64,000 nucleotides of DNA, taken from the NCBI RefSeq assembly GCF_000416965.1, contig NZ_ATCL01000003.1:34910-98909 (forward strand). The letters are read 5' to 3'. The position numbers and the translations under genes were made by a program. The stretch comes from Exiguobacterium chiriqhucha RW-2 (GTDB lineage: Bacteria > Bacillota > Bacilli > Exiguobacteriales > Exiguobacteriaceae). This document shows positions 1 to 8,565 of the stretch, piece by piece; position 1 is the stretch's first letter; each line of letters begins with the position of its first letter. The notes below the pieces were generated by a model. The model had not been told where the DNA came from, did not search any database, and was given only the letters and a program-made list of their open reading frames with translations.

Positions 1-530
1 TCCGTCAATTTTTGGCGACGTTGCTCGATGTTCCGGTCGAGGAAGTCACGTATAACGAAAAAGTCGCTCGCTCGGAATACGAGACGACCGACTTGAACCG
101 GGCCTTGCTCTATTTCATGCGCCATCACGGAATCGTCGAGGGCGATGTCGATGAGATTATCGATGTGTATACGAAACAGTGTGCCATCGAAATCGATTGT
201 TTTGACTTGGCTCGCATCGGCCGGATTCTATCCGGTAACGGCGAAGACCCGGTCACAGGCGAGGAATTGATTCCGCGTCGCGTCGTCCGTATCGTCAAAG
301 CCATCATGACGACGTGCGGCATGTACGACGCATCGGGTGAATTTGCCGTCCGTGTCGGCCTGCCTGGAAAGAGCGGGGTGTCGGGTGCGATTCTCGCGAC
401 CGGCAAACACGAGCTCGGATTGAGTGATGTCGGCTTTGGTATTTTTGGGCCTGCCCTTGATTCAAAAGGGAACTCGATTGCCGGGATGAAGTTGCTTGAA
501 CTGCTCGTCGAACGCTACACGTCGCGCTAA
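1..530 (+). CDS. glsA: Glutaminase, C-terminal part (partial at window edge)
   Basis: This is the C-terminal portion of a glutaminase, which hydrolyses L-glutamine to glutamate and ammonia in the cytoplasm. The frame is open from the first bases of the window, so the start lies upstream. Visible family segments are the FLATLLDVP stretch, DLNRAL, the ARIGRILSGNG region and, near the end, ASGEFAVRVGLPGKSGVSG, which carries the conserved active-site-proximal tyrosine/serine/glycine context of the serine-dependent beta-lactamase-like glutaminase fold. About 172 residues remain of a family that is usually 300-330 aa. The stop overlaps the stop of the convergent CHAD gene by a few bases. No terminator is visible between them. 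Confidence 0.93.
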   Translation, partial: RQFLATLLDVPVEEVTYNEKVARSEYETTDLNRALLYFMRHHGIVEGDVDEIIDVYTKQCAIEIDCFDLARIGRILSGNGEDPVTGEELIPRRVVRIVKAIMTTCGMYDASGEFAVRVGLPGKSGVSGAILATGKHELGLSDVGFGIFGPALDSKGNSIAGMKLLELLVERYTSR

Positions 531-1300
531 AGCTTGATGGCGTCGACCGATTCGTCGAGTCGGGTGTGCAGCTTCTGGACGACTTCTTTATAGTCGTCGG
601 TCAAGGCGGCGGGCGGCGTGAAATCGGTCCAGCGCAACAACAGCTGATGCCGGTCATTCATATCACCAAGTTCGGTCTGGAGCCGCTTCAGTTTTTGAAC
701 TTGGTCTTTTGAGGCGCTCGGCTCATAGTTCAATAAGTACTCATTCAAATAGCGCTCCCGCTTCACGGCGAGCCGGACTTTGTGGAGGGTATCGAGCCGG
801 TCGTTCCGTTTCGTCGCTGCGTGATGGGTCGCGATGCGCCGCTTGCGGTCGGCTTTGGCTTTATCGAGAAACACCGCCGCGTCTTGTTTGCGAAAGGCGC
901 GGAACAGCTGCCCGCCAATGAAGCGACGGACTTGCTGGTCAAGCGAAGGCGTCATTTTTTCGGTCACACGCGCTTTCAACAGCGTGCGGTCTTTGGCCCG
1001 TTGTGTTTCGACATGCTCAACAAAAGCTTGATCGAGCTCGGTCTCGACGGCGAGCCCTTCAAGCAGGACGTCTCCGTCACGCACCGCACCGAGCGCCTCC
1101 ATCAACTGTTTCAATTGACGATACGTCGAAGGCTTCGTGTCGTACAGTTGCATGAACGTCAATAGCTTGCGTAGATGGACCCGGGCTTGGTGGATATCTT
1201 CACTGTTTTGAAACGTGAGCGCCTCGGTCATATAATGATTGAACGTGTTCCACGTCTCTAACAGCTCATATTTTAATTTTTCCGCATTCCGTTGATTCAT
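527..1300 (-). CDS. CHAD domain protein
   Basis: Protein of 257 aa built almost wholly of charged helices. It carries the conserved histidines and basic residues of the CHAD domain, for example IHQARVHLRKL near residue 35 and LHKVRLAVKRERYL near residue 180. CHAD domains bind polyphosphate, and are often found with CYTH triphosphatases or near polyphosphate genes. No such partner is in view here, so a polyphosphate-related role is inference from family only. The start at 1300 is chosen because AGAAAGGA sits about 9 bases upstream; the longer open frame adds 13 unsupported residues. It is divergent from the MATE gene with only 37 bp between starts. Confidence 0.85.
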   Translation of the reverse strand: MNQRNAEKLKYELLETWNTFNHYMTEALTFQNSEDIHQARVHLRKLLTFMQLYDTKPSTYRQLKQLMEALGAVRDGDVLLEGLAVETELDQAFVEHVETQRAKDRTLLKARVTEKMTPSLDQQVRRFIGGQLFRAFRKQDAAVFLDKAKADRKRRIATHHAATKRNDRLDTLHKVRLAVKRERYLNEYLLNYEPSASKDQVQKLKRLQTELGDMNDRHQLLLRWTDFTPPAALTDDYKEVVQKLHTRLDESVDAIKL

Positions 1301-1337
1301 TCTAATTTTTCCTTTCTGAAATGAGATGAGGTTGCCC

Positions 1338-2708
1338 ATGTATCAAACACATTCACTAAATGAAAAAATCAAACTGTTCTTCACCATCTTCTTCCCGATT
1401 TTGGTGACACAAGTGTCCTTTTACTTAATCAGCTTTTTTGACACAGTCATGTCGGGCCGAGCCGGCGCCGTCGATTTGGCGGGTGTCGGTGTCGGGTCGA
1501 GTTTATGGATGCCGGTGTATACGGGGTTGAGCGGGATTCTGCTCGCTGTCGCCCCAATCGTCGCCCAGGCGCTCGGGGCCCGCAATATCCAGCAGATTCA
1601 ACGGACGCTGTACCAAGGCGTATACTTAGCGATCGGTCTGAGCATCGCGACGCTCTTGCTCGGCTTTTGGCTCGTCCCGACTGCTGTCGACGGCATGGGA
1701 CTGAGTGAGGAAGGGAAACGGATTGCCAAAGGGTATTTGCTCGCACTCGGATTCGGGGTGTTGCCGATGTTCTTGTTCAACGTGCTACGCACGCTCATGG
1801 ACTCGCTCGGCAAAACGCGAATCTCGATGCTACTTATACTATTAGGGTTACCCATTAACGTCGGATTAAATTACATCTTCATCTTTGGAAAACTCGGCGT
1901 CCCGGCGTATGGCGGTGTCGGGGCGGGAATCGCCTCGGCCATCACATATTGGTTGCTCTTCTTTATGGCGTTCGCGTTTGTCCGGAACGGCAAGCCTTTC
2001 CTTGAATATCGTTTCTTGCGCTCAGTGGAGCGTATCTTCTGGCCGAGACAGAAAGAACTGCTCAAGCTCGGGACACCGATCGGTCTCGCCATTTTTGCGG
2101 AAGTGAGCATCTTTGCGGCGGTGACGTTGCTCTTGAGTGAATATGGAGACAATATCGTCGCGGCCCACCAAGCGGCCATCAACTTCGCTTCATTTGTCTA
2201 TATGTTGCCGTTGTCCGCGTCGAGCGCGCTGACGATTGTCGTCGGCTATGAGCTCGGGGCCCGGAGGCTGAAGGATGCCGTACGCTATGCCAAAATCGGT
2301 ATCGTCCTTTGTCTCGGTGTGTCATCATTCTCGGGAGCGCTTCTGTTTTGGCAAAATGAACGGGTTGCGGCCATCTATACGAACGATGCGGCCGTCGTGG
2401 AACTCGCGGCCCACTTCATGATTTTTGCGGTCTTCTTCCAATTATCGGATGCGGTCGCCGCCCCGATTCAAGGGATTTTGCGTGGGTTCAAGGACGTCAA
2501 CGTGACGCTCATCTTGTCGCTCATCGCCTATTGGGTCATCGGCCTCCCGCTCGGCTATACACTCGCCGAAAGGTTCGGTTTCGGACCGGACGGCTATTGG
2601 ATTGGTTTGATTGCGGGTCTAGCGGCCGGAGCCGTGTTGCTGGTCATGCGTCTCATTCATATCGTCAAACGGTATGAGGCCCAACCGATTACGAACGAAA
2701 CATCCTAA
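1338..2708 (+). CDS. MATE family multidrug efflux transporter
   Basis: Integral membrane protein of 456 aa with about 12 hydrophobic segments in two halves of six. This is the MatE arrangement (PF01554) of Na+- or H+-coupled exporters of drugs and metabolites. The N-terminal ILVTQVSFYLISFFDTVMSG stretch and the second-half PIGLAIFAEVSIF are typical of the NorM/DinF branch. The ATG at 1338 is preferred over the ATG at 1326 because TGAGG lies 6 bases before it. A strong hairpin with a T-run follows the stop. The substrate cannot be told from sequence, and nothing adjacent points to one. Confidence 0.9.
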   Translation: MYQTHSLNEKIKLFFTIFFPILVTQVSFYLISFFDTVMSGRAGAVDLAGVGVGSSLWMPVYTGLSGILLAVAPIVAQALGARNIQQIQRTLYQGVYLAIGLSIATLLLGFWLVPTAVDGMGLSEEGKRIAKGYLLALGFGVLPMFLFNVLRTLMDSLGKTRISMLLILLGLPINVGLNYIFIFGKLGVPAYGGVGAGIASAITYWLLFFMAFAFVRNGKPFLEYRFLRSVERIFWPRQKELLKLGTPIGLAIFAEVSIFAAVTLLLSEYGDNIVAAHQAAINFASFVYMLPLSASSALTIVVGYELGARRLKDAVRYAKIGIVLCLGVSSFSGALLFWQNERVAAIYTNDAAVVELAAHFMIFAVFFQLSDAVAAPIQGILRGFKDVNVTLILSLIAYWVIGLPLGYTLAERFGFGPDGYWIGLIAGLAAGAVLLVMRLIHIVKRYEAQPITNETS

Positions 2709-2716
2709 CCGAGACA

Positions 2717-2743
2717 GGTTGACGCTATGGCGTCAGCCTTTTT
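2717..2743 (+). terminator. Intrinsic terminator after MATE gene
   Basis: Nine-base arms (GGTTGACGC / GCGTCAGCC) around a TATG loop, followed directly by TTTTT, 8 bases after the MATE stop codon. Confidence 0.85.
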
Positions 2744-2806
2744 GTTGTTTGAGGGGGAAACAGGATGGGCAAAGAACTGGGGAAATCGAGTTTGTCAGTT
2801 AGTAAT

Positions 2807-2822
2807 ATTGGTCTATACAACT
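2807..2822. promoter_or_regulatory. Probable NagR operator upstream of nagA
   Basis: The sequence ATTGGTCTATACAACT resembles the TGGTCTAGACCA-type operator bound by GntR/HutC regulator NagR (YvoA) of Bacillus. The ten bases TTGGTCTATA recur exactly, in inverted orientation, at 6844-6853 in front of the nagR homologue in this window. The site overlaps a possible -10 (TATACA, 2814-2819) placed 16 bases after TTGTCA (2792-2797), so binding would block nagAB transcription. Recognition is by motif match only. Confidence 0.65.
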
Positions 2823-2880
2823 ATACTGGTTTTTGATATGATAACGATGAAGCTACTTGAAGAAAGGTGGATGACCGATT

Positions 2881-4026
2881 ATGGTGATCATCAATGCACA
2901 CATCGTTTCGGGGGACGAAACGTGGGAACGAGGCTATATCCAATTCGATGGCAAGACGATTGTGAGCGTCGGTGCGATGGAGGACTATCAGGCAGGAACA
3001 GATAAAGAGATTGACGTTCGTGGGGCACTCGTGACGCCAGGCATGATTGACGTCCACATCCATGGCGGTTACGACGTCGATACGATGGATGCGGACGTGG
3101 ATCGACTACGTCATCTCAGCCGTTCGATGCTCGCTGAAGGTGTGACGTCTTATTTTGCGACGACGATTACACAGTCACCGACTGCCATTACGAAGGCGTT
3201 GCAAGCAGCCCGGACTGTCATCGAGGCGGGAGACACGTCACTCGTCGGTATCCATCTAGAGGGACCGTTCGTCAACGTCGACAATGCAGGGGCACAGCCG
3301 GCCGAATATATTATCGATCCCGATGCAAGTCAATTCCGCACATGGCAACAGGAAGCGGGCGGTCACATTCGCCTCGTCACGTATGCGCCGGAACGTCCGG
3401 GAGCACGTGAGCTTGAACAGGTGATGGGTGAGACAGGTGCAATCGGATCGACCGGACACACGAACGCCACGTTTGCCGAGAACAAGGAAGCGAACGTCAA
3501 GCATGGCACGCACTTATACAATCAGATGCGAGGGATTCATCATCGGGAGCCGGGAACGGTCGGCTATTGTCTGTTGGAGCGGGACGTCATGGTTGAAATC
3601 ATTCCAGACGGGATTCACAGCCGTCACGAGATGGTCGACTTCGCCTATCGCATGAAAGGGGCAGACGGTCTCGTCGTCATTACGGATGCGATGCGCGCCA
3701 AAGGTCTTCCGGACGGCCGTTATGAACTCGGGGGTCAACCGGTCATCGTCGAAGGCGGGGCGGCTCGACTCGAAGCCGGGAACTTGGCCGGCAGCGTCTT
3801 GACGATGGACGCGGCGTTCCGCAACATGCTGTTATACACGGGATGCACGGTGCAAGAAGCGGTGAAGATGACGTCGGCGAACCAAGCGCGTGAGTTCGGT
3901 TTGACGAACAAAGGGGCCATCGCGCCTGGCTTCGACGCGGATCTCGTCATTTGGGATGACGCGATGACGGTCGTGACGACGATTCATCAAGGACAGGTCA
4001 GTTATTCGAAGGAGGACATGCAATGA
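2881..4026 (+). CDS. nagA: N-acetylglucosamine-6-phosphate deacetylase
   Basis: Cytoplasmic amidohydrolase of 381 aa that removes acetate from GlcNAc-6-P, giving GlcN-6-P for NagB. The expected metal and catalytic positions are visible in order: MIDVHIHGG (about residue 59), HLEGP (glutamate near 127), GSTGHTNAT (histidine near 193), GTHLYNQM (histidine near 213) and the catalytic aspartate in VVITDAM. Length fits the family (380-400 aa). AGGTGG stands 10 bases before the ATG. The gene overlaps nagB by the four bases ATGA, so the two are translationally coupled. The NagR-like operator upstream suggests repression lifted by GlcN-6-P or GlcNAc-6-P, as known for Bacillus. Confidence 0.96.
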   Translation: MVIINAHIVSGDETWERGYIQFDGKTIVSVGAMEDYQAGTDKEIDVRGALVTPGMIDVHIHGGYDVDTMDADVDRLRHLSRSMLAEGVTSYFATTITQSPTAITKALQAARTVIEAGDTSLVGIHLEGPFVNVDNAGAQPAEYIIDPDASQFRTWQQEAGGHIRLVTYAPERPGARELEQVMGETGAIGSTGHTNATFAENKEANVKHGTHLYNQMRGIHHREPGTVGYCLLERDVMVEIIPDGIHSRHEMVDFAYRMKGADGLVVITDAMRAKGLPDGRYELGGQPVIVEGGAARLEAGNLAGSVLTMDAAFRNMLLYTGCTVQEAVKMTSANQAREFGLTNKGAIAPGFDADLVIWDDAMTVVTTIHQGQVSYSKEDMQ

Positions 4027-4787
4027 ACATATTAGTGGCGAACACACCGACGGACGCAGAAGAAATCGCATATACACTCATCAAGGAACGGGTCGCCGGG
4101 AAGCGCGATTTCGTGCTCGGACTCGCGACGGGCAGTACACCGGTCGGGATGTATCAGATGTTCAAACGAGATCGGCTCGACTGCAGTCATGTGACGAGCG
4201 TTAATCTTGATGAGTATATCGGGCTCGCGCCGAGTCATCCGCAAAGCTATCATCACTTCATGGAAGAGAAGCTGTTCAATGACATCCCATTCAAACAGAG
4301 CCATCTGCCTCACGGTGACGCGGCCGACCCGGAAGCGGAAGCGGCTCGCTATGAACAGCTCGTCCGCTCGATTGGTGTCGACCTGCAATTGCTAGGCATC
4401 GGAGAGAACGGACATATCGCCTTCAATGAGCCGGGTACCGCGCTCGATGCGAAGACGCATGTGACCGAACTGACCGAGTCGACGCGTGAAGCGAACCGCC
4501 GTTTCTTCGATTCAATCGAAGACGTGCCGACGCAGGCCATCACGATGGGACTCGATACGATTATGAACGCACGCGAGATCGTCCTCGTCGCGACCGGTAC
4601 CCGTAAAGCCGAAGCCGTGCATCACATGATTGAGAGCGTGCCGACGATTGACTGGCCGGCTTCCATCTTACAGGCGCATCCAAGTGTGACCATCGTGCTC
4701 GATGCCGAAGCGGCCTCGGCTTGTAGCAATGTGTTACAGGCGCGTGGCAGTGAAGCGGCCGACCGATTCTTTTCGATCCGAGCTTGA
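4023..4787 (+). CDS. nagB: Glucosamine-6-phosphate deaminase
   Basis: Enzyme of 254 aa converting GlcN-6-P to fructose-6-P and ammonia, the last step feeding amino sugars into glycolysis. Conserved features are LATGSTPVGMY (sugar phosphate binding), NLDEYIGL with the proton-transferring aspartate at residue 63, and GENGHIAFNEPG with the catalytic His/Glu of the family. Bacillus NagB is 242 aa and E. coli NagB 266 aa, so length is normal. It begins inside the nagA stop (ATGA overlap) and ends at a strong terminator. The E. coli allosteric GlcNAc-6-P site cannot be judged from what I compared. Confidence 0.96.
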   Translation: MNILVANTPTDAEEIAYTLIKERVAGKRDFVLGLATGSTPVGMYQMFKRDRLDCSHVTSVNLDEYIGLAPSHPQSYHHFMEEKLFNDIPFKQSHLPHGDAADPEAEAARYEQLVRSIGVDLQLLGIGENGHIAFNEPGTALDAKTHVTELTESTREANRRFFDSIEDVPTQAITMGLDTIMNAREIVLVATGTRKAEAVHHMIESVPTIDWPASILQAHPSVTIVLDAEAASACSNVLQARGSEAADRFFSIRA

Positions 4788-4790
4788 TGA

Positions 4791-4819
4791 CCTGGAGACA
4801 AGTGTCTCCAGGTTTTTTT
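4791..4819 (+). terminator. Intrinsic terminator after nagAB
   Basis: Perfect ten-base arms (CCTGGAGACA / TGTCTCCAGG) with an AG loop, followed by seven T. Confidence 0.93.
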
Positions 4820-4869
4820 CTCGTTAACTGTGGGAAATTGTATGGAAATGGATTTGTAATCAAAACGTT

Positions 4870-4899
4870 TTCGACAAAAGTCGAGGTTTCCTCTATAAT
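4870..4899 (+). promoter_or_regulatory. Probable sigma-A promoter of LCP gene
   Basis: TTCGAC, an 18-base spacer and TATAAT, about 40 bases before the LCP start. The start of the promoter holds an inverted repeat, TCGAC-AAAA-GTCGA (4871-4884), that could be an operator. Confidence 0.55.
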
Positions 4900-4938
4900 A
4901 GGTGAAGCTCATATCATTCGATCGCGAAGGAGAAACTC

Positions 4939-6042
4939 ATGAATTCAAGAACCCAAGCTCGTAGACGGCGCAAAGGCCCGTCTGCGTTTTATAAGCTGTT
5001 CAGCGCCCTTGTATTGATTGCCGTCATCGTCGGCTCAAGCATGTATGGAACGGCTTTTTATAAAGCGCATAACATGCTGTCAGGTACTCAAGTGACGCTT
5101 GAGGATGATCCGACTATCGAACCGACTCGATTTGATAAAGAGGATACCGAGAGCTTCCTCGTGCTCGGGACGGACTTGTCCCCGCAGAAGAAAGCGCGCG
5201 GCGAGTATGGTCGGTCTGACGTCATGATTGTCGTCATTCTGAACAAGAAAAACAAACAGACGACGATGCTCAGCATCCCGCGTGACTCGTACGTCAACAT
5301 CGACTATACGGGCTTCAATATCCCGTACGGTAAGACGGGTCTCGATCAAGACAAAATCACGCACGCCTATTACTTCGGGTCGATGGATGAATCGAACCCG
5401 AACAACGGTATGCGGATGGCGACGAACACGATTGAAGACTTGGTCGGCATCGACATCGACCACGTCGTCTCCCTCAACTTCCAAGGGTTCGTCGACTTCA
5501 TCGATGCCGTAGGCGGGGTCGAAATCGACGTCCCGTTCTCGTCTGAACAGAAGAGTTACGACGCCTCACGAGAAGTCGTCCAAGTCGAAGCAGGGCTTCA
5601 GCAGTTATCGGGCGAAGAGGCACTCGCTTACGTCCGTAACCGCTATGACGATCCACGCGGAGACATCGGTCGCGGACAGCGTCAGATGGAAGTCATCAAT
5701 GCCGTCCTTGACCAAGCGCTCGGCACGTCGCTCATCAACAACTACGACAAAGTGTTGAAAGCAGTCGGGGACAACATGCAGACGACGCTCGGTCCGAACG
5801 ATTATATGCGTTTAATCGAGGACGTCGGCGCCCTCAACAACACGGTTCAATATCAGTTGACCGGTGAAGGGGCCCGCGGTGTCGACGGTCATTTCTATTA
5901 CTTCTTGAACGAGCCGTTGCTCGAAGAAGTTCGTTATCGCGTCCAACAGGCCGATGCCGGGAATGAAGTCGAGCCGATGACCGATACCGAGCTTGAGACG
6001 TATATGTACGACCCAGCCGGAATCACGTATGAAGCACAATAA
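4939..6042 (+). CDS. LytR-CpsA-Psr (LCP) family wall polymer ligase
   Basis: Membrane protein of 367 aa: a short basic N-terminus, one TM segment (about residues 20-40) and an extracytoplasmic LCP domain. LCP enzymes transfer teichoic acids or other glycopolymers from undecaprenyl phosphate carriers to peptidoglycan. Motifs seen are FLVLGTD, the arginines in GRSDVMIVV and MLSIPRDSYV that contact the lipid phosphates, VDFIDAVGGVEIDVP, and AYVRNRYDD with the later GRGQRQ. The C-terminal tail is acidic. A shared terminator separates it from the convergent nagR. A second, differently built LCP protein lies at 58.5 kb. The exact polymer handled is unknown. Confidence 0.92.
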   Translation: MNSRTQARRRRKGPSAFYKLFSALVLIAVIVGSSMYGTAFYKAHNMLSGTQVTLEDDPTIEPTRFDKEDTESFLVLGTDLSPQKKARGEYGRSDVMIVVILNKKNKQTTMLSIPRDSYVNIDYTGFNIPYGKTGLDQDKITHAYYFGSMDESNPNNGMRMATNTIEDLVGIDIDHVVSLNFQGFVDFIDAVGGVEIDVPFSSEQKSYDASREVVQVEAGLQQLSGEEALAYVRNRYDDPRGDIGRGQRQMEVINAVLDQALGTSLINNYDKVLKAVGDNMQTTLGPNDYMRLIEDVGALNNTVQYQLTGEGARGVDGHFYYFLNEPLLEEVRYRVQQADAGNEVEPMTDTELETYMYDPAGITYEAQ

Positions 6043-6045
6043 AAA

Positions 6046-6073
6046 AATGGTTTGCCGTCCGCGGCAAACCATT
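6046..6073. terminator. Bidirectional terminator between LCP gene and nagR
   Basis: Arms AATGGTTTGCCG / CGGCAAACCATT with A-run on one side and T-run on the other, serving both convergent genes. Confidence 0.9.
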
Positions 6074-6075
6074 TT

Positions 6076-6804
6076 TTATGTGCGTTCCATCGCAACGGTG
6101 AACGAGTAGGCGTCGCCGCGGAACAAGGAACGGCTATATTCGAACATGTCCCCGTTCTCGAGATACGTCCGTTGGTCGATTAAGAGCACAGGGGCGTTCG
6201 GAGAAATCGTCAACAGCTTTGCTTCCTCCGGTCCCGAGCTCCTCGCCTCGAGGGTTTGGGTCGCATTCTTCAACCGGAGCCCTGACTGCTCGGCGAACTC
6301 GTAAATCGAACCGACGGCATCTGTCTCGGTCAAGTTCGGTAGTAAGGCGACCGGGATGTATGCCGTCTCGAGGGCGAGCACGTTCTCATCGGCGAGACGG
6401 AGACGTCGCATCTCATAGACGGGCGTGTCGAGCGCGACGCTCAATTTTTGGGCGATTTTGGCCGGGGCTGAAATCGTCTGGAACGACAACAGGCGGCTAA
6501 ACGGACGCATGCCCCGATGTTTGATTTCTTCCGAGAAACTTGTCAATCCGGACAAGGCCATCGTGATTTTCTTGTTGGCGACGAACGTGCCTCGGCCTTT
6601 TTGACGGCTCAAATAACCGGCGTTGACCAAGTTTGTGATCGCTTGGCGGACCGTCATCCGGCTGACGTTATAGCGCTCTGAAAACTCCCGTTCGGATGGG
6701 ATGGATTCCCCGGGTTGGAGCTCGCCGGCATCTATTTGTTGCTTTAAATAGGCTTCGATTTGATAATAAATAGGTAGCGGTGATTGTTTATCAATCTGTA
6801 ACAT
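6076..6804 (-). CDS. nagR: GntR/HutC family transcriptional regulator, NagR (YvoA) type
   Basis: Repressor of 242 aa. The N-terminal winged helix-turn-helix is clear (residues about 10-75: PIYYQIEAYLKQQI, PGESIPSEREFSERY, SRMTVRQAI, GRGTFV). It is followed by a UTRA ligand domain (TSFSEEIKHRGM through the LIDQRTY strand). In Bacillus the orthologue represses the nagP and nagAB genes and responds to GlcN-6-P/GlcNAc-6-P. Here it stands two genes away from nagAB and on the other strand, instead of as the third gene of the operon. Its own upstream region carries two NagR-like half sites, implying autoregulation. Assignment rests on similarity and on the matching operator in front of nagA. Confidence 0.85.
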   Translation of the reverse strand: MLQIDKQSPLPIYYQIEAYLKQQIDAGELQPGESIPSEREFSERYNVSRMTVRQAITNLVNAGYLSRQKGRGTFVANKKITMALSGLTSFSEEIKHRGMRPFSRLLSFQTISAPAKIAQKLSVALDTPVYEMRRLRLADENVLALETAYIPVALLPNLTETDAVGSIYEFAEQSGLRLKNATQTLEARSSGPEEAKLLTISPNAPVLLIDQRTYLENGDMFEYSRSLFRGDAYSFTVAMERT

Positions 6805-6843
6805 GCATATCGCTCCTGACTGCTAAAGTAAGTGTTTCTTATT

Positions 6844-6868
6844 ATAGACCAAATTAGACTAGTTGTCT
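6844..6868. promoter_or_regulatory. NagR-like operator pair upstream of nagR
   Basis: TATAGACCAA (6844-6853) is the exact reverse complement of ten bases of the nagA site. Three bases further is AGACTAGTTGTCT (6856-6868), a near-palindrome of the same family. Both lie 40-65 bp upstream of the nagR start and also in front of the divergent AlaX-like gene. Confidence 0.6.
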
Positions 6869-6900
6869 GAACATATCCTACAGAAAAGGCGGCGATCAAG

Positions 6901-8061
6901 ATGAAGCCATGGCAATTTGAAACGACGGTGACCGACGTGCGCACCGATGCGCGCGGGACGTGGGTCGCGCTTGAATCCACATTATTTTATGCGGAAGGCG
7001 GGGGCCAACCTCCGGACGTCGGAACACTCGACGGACAACCCGTTCTCGATGTGCAACGGGTCGAGGAGGTCGTCTGGCATTTAGTCGAACCGGGGCTCGA
7101 ACGTGGGACGTTCGTGACCGGCATAGTCGATGAAGCGATCCGTCACGACCACTCGATTCAACACACGGCTCAGCACGTGTTGACAGCTTTATTGGAAGAC
7201 GAATACGGCATTCAGACGCTCAGCTTCGGCATCGGACAAGAGGAGTCGTCGCTTGAAATCGAGACAGAGACGCTCGATTGGACTCAAATCGAGTCGTTGG
7301 AACGAGACGTGCAACGCATCATCTTTGAGAACCGTCCCGTCTCCACGTACGAACTCGCGTCCGCAGAGGTCGAGGTCGATCGGTTACGCAAACCGACCGA
7401 TCGCACCGGGATGATCCGGATCGTCGACATTGAGGGACTCGATTACAACGCGTGCGGTGGGACACATGTCGAGACGACCGGCCAACTTGGAATCGTCCAT
7501 GTGACCTCGATGAAGAAAGTTCGTGGGAACGTTCGTTTGACGTATGTTGCCGGTCACCGGGCCTTGTCCGCCATCCATTCGTCACGGACGGCGTTGCGGA
7601 CGATTCACCAAACGTTATCGACGACGAACGAGACGGTCGCTGCCCGTGTCCTCGAGGAACGAAATCTTCGTCTCGAGCGGGACAAGGAAGTGAAGGCGCT
7701 CGAGGCGCGCGTCGCGAAAGCGAAAGTCGCTGCCTTTTTGCAGGAAGACAATTACGTCATCACCCATATCGGTAAGACGGAAGCGGAGACGTTGACGACG
7801 ACCATCGTCGAACGCATCGCCGCGACGGGCCGAATCGCTGTCGGAGCCAATCATACGGGTCAAAAGCTATGGCTCATGCATGACGGGACACATGACATCG
7901 CCATCGGTAAATTCTTAAAACGGACGCTCGACGACCTCGGCATCGGTCGCGGTGGCGGCAGTCATAAACAAGCCCAGGCCCGATTCGAATCGGTCATCGA
8001 GTTGGAACGCGCGACGGCAGAAATCGTGAAACGGCTTCAGGAAGGGATGGTATCATGTTGA
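6901..8061 (+). CDS. Alanyl-tRNA editing protein, AlaX-like with DHHA1 domain
   Basis: Free-standing trans-editing protein of 386 aa related to the editing half of alanyl-tRNA synthetase; such proteins deacylate Ser-tRNA(Ala) or Gly-tRNA(Ala). FYAEGGGQPPD marks the second-additional-domain start. HSIQHTAQHVL near residue 83 and CGGTHVE near residue 191 are the zinc-binding HxxxH and CxxxH of the editing site. A coiled region (about 235-280) leads to a C-terminal DHHA1-like domain ending in GIGRGGGSHKQAQA. That architecture is the long AlaX-L form. It overlaps the next GNAT gene by 7 bp. Whether it acts on serine, glycine or both is not visible. Confidence 0.88.
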   Translation: MKPWQFETTVTDVRTDARGTWVALESTLFYAEGGGQPPDVGTLDGQPVLDVQRVEEVVWHLVEPGLERGTFVTGIVDEAIRHDHSIQHTAQHVLTALLEDEYGIQTLSFGIGQEESSLEIETETLDWTQIESLERDVQRIIFENRPVSTYELASAEVEVDRLRKPTDRTGMIRIVDIEGLDYNACGGTHVETTGQLGIVHVTSMKKVRGNVRLTYVAGHRALSAIHSSRTALRTIHQTLSTTNETVAARVLEERNLRLERDKEVKALEARVAKAKVAAFLQEDNYVITHIGKTEAETLTTTIVERIAATGRIAVGANHTGQKLWLMHDGTHDIAIGKFLKRTLDDLGIGRGGGSHKQAQARFESVIELERATAEIVKRLQEGMVSC

Positions 8062-8483
8062 AGATTGAGCACGGCACGGAAGCAGAACTGATTGAACAGG
8101 CACGGGTTGTGCGGGCGACAGTGTTTATTCACGAGCAAGGCATCGCCCCTGAAATCGAATATGATGAGCTTGACCCAGCCTGCATCCATTTCGTCGGGAC
8201 GGTGGACGGTGAGCCGGTGACGACGGCGCGTCTGCGTCCAATCGGTGACGCAGTCGGGAAAGTCGAGCGCGTCGCCACACTCGCTTCGGCGCGCGGCAAC
8301 GGGTATGCCAAGGAGGTTATGCTCGCTATCGAGTCCGTCGCCCGGACGAGCGAGTTACATGAGCTCAAACTTGGCGCTCAACTGACGGCACTCCCTTTCT
8401 ATGAGCGTCTCGGATATGAGGCGTACGGGGACGAATTTTTAGACGCGGACATCCCGCATCGGATGATGAAGAAGACGTGGTGA
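8055..8483 (+). CDS. GNAT family N-acetyltransferase
   Basis: Protein of 142 aa with the GNAT fold: ARLRPIGDAVGKVERVA (beta4) then ASARGNGYAKEVM, the acetyl-CoA-binding loop, and FYERLGYEAYGDEFLD near the end. It looks like the small YjcF/ElaA-type group, with VRATVFIHEQGI at the start. Substrate unknown. It starts within the last codons of the AlaX-like gene, so the two are coupled. Confidence 0.85.
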   Translation: MLKIEHGTEAELIEQARVVRATVFIHEQGIAPEIEYDELDPACIHFVGTVDGEPVTTARLRPIGDAVGKVERVATLASARGNGYAKEVMLAIESVARTSELHELKLGAQLTALPFYERLGYEAYGDEFLDADIPHRMMKKTW

Positions 8484-8519
8484 TTGTTTTTAGAAATTTT
8501 CCTTTTTTCTAAAAAAAGG

Positions 8520-8548
8520 TTGGCAAGCCGGGATGCATTTGTTATAAC
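8520..8548 (+). promoter_or_regulatory. Sigma-A promoter of the lysine operon
   Basis: TTGGCA, a 17-base spacer and TATAAC. The predicted transcription start falls about 10 bases before the first P1 strand of the lysine riboswitch. Confidence 0.75.
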
Positions 8549-8565
8549 TAAAACTAACAACTGAC

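Noticed and set aside
8489..8520. AT-only hairpin TTTTTAGAAA / TTCTAAAAAA after the GNAT gene
   Set aside because: No GC in the stem, so weak as a terminator; it overlaps the lysine operon promoter start and is not annotated.
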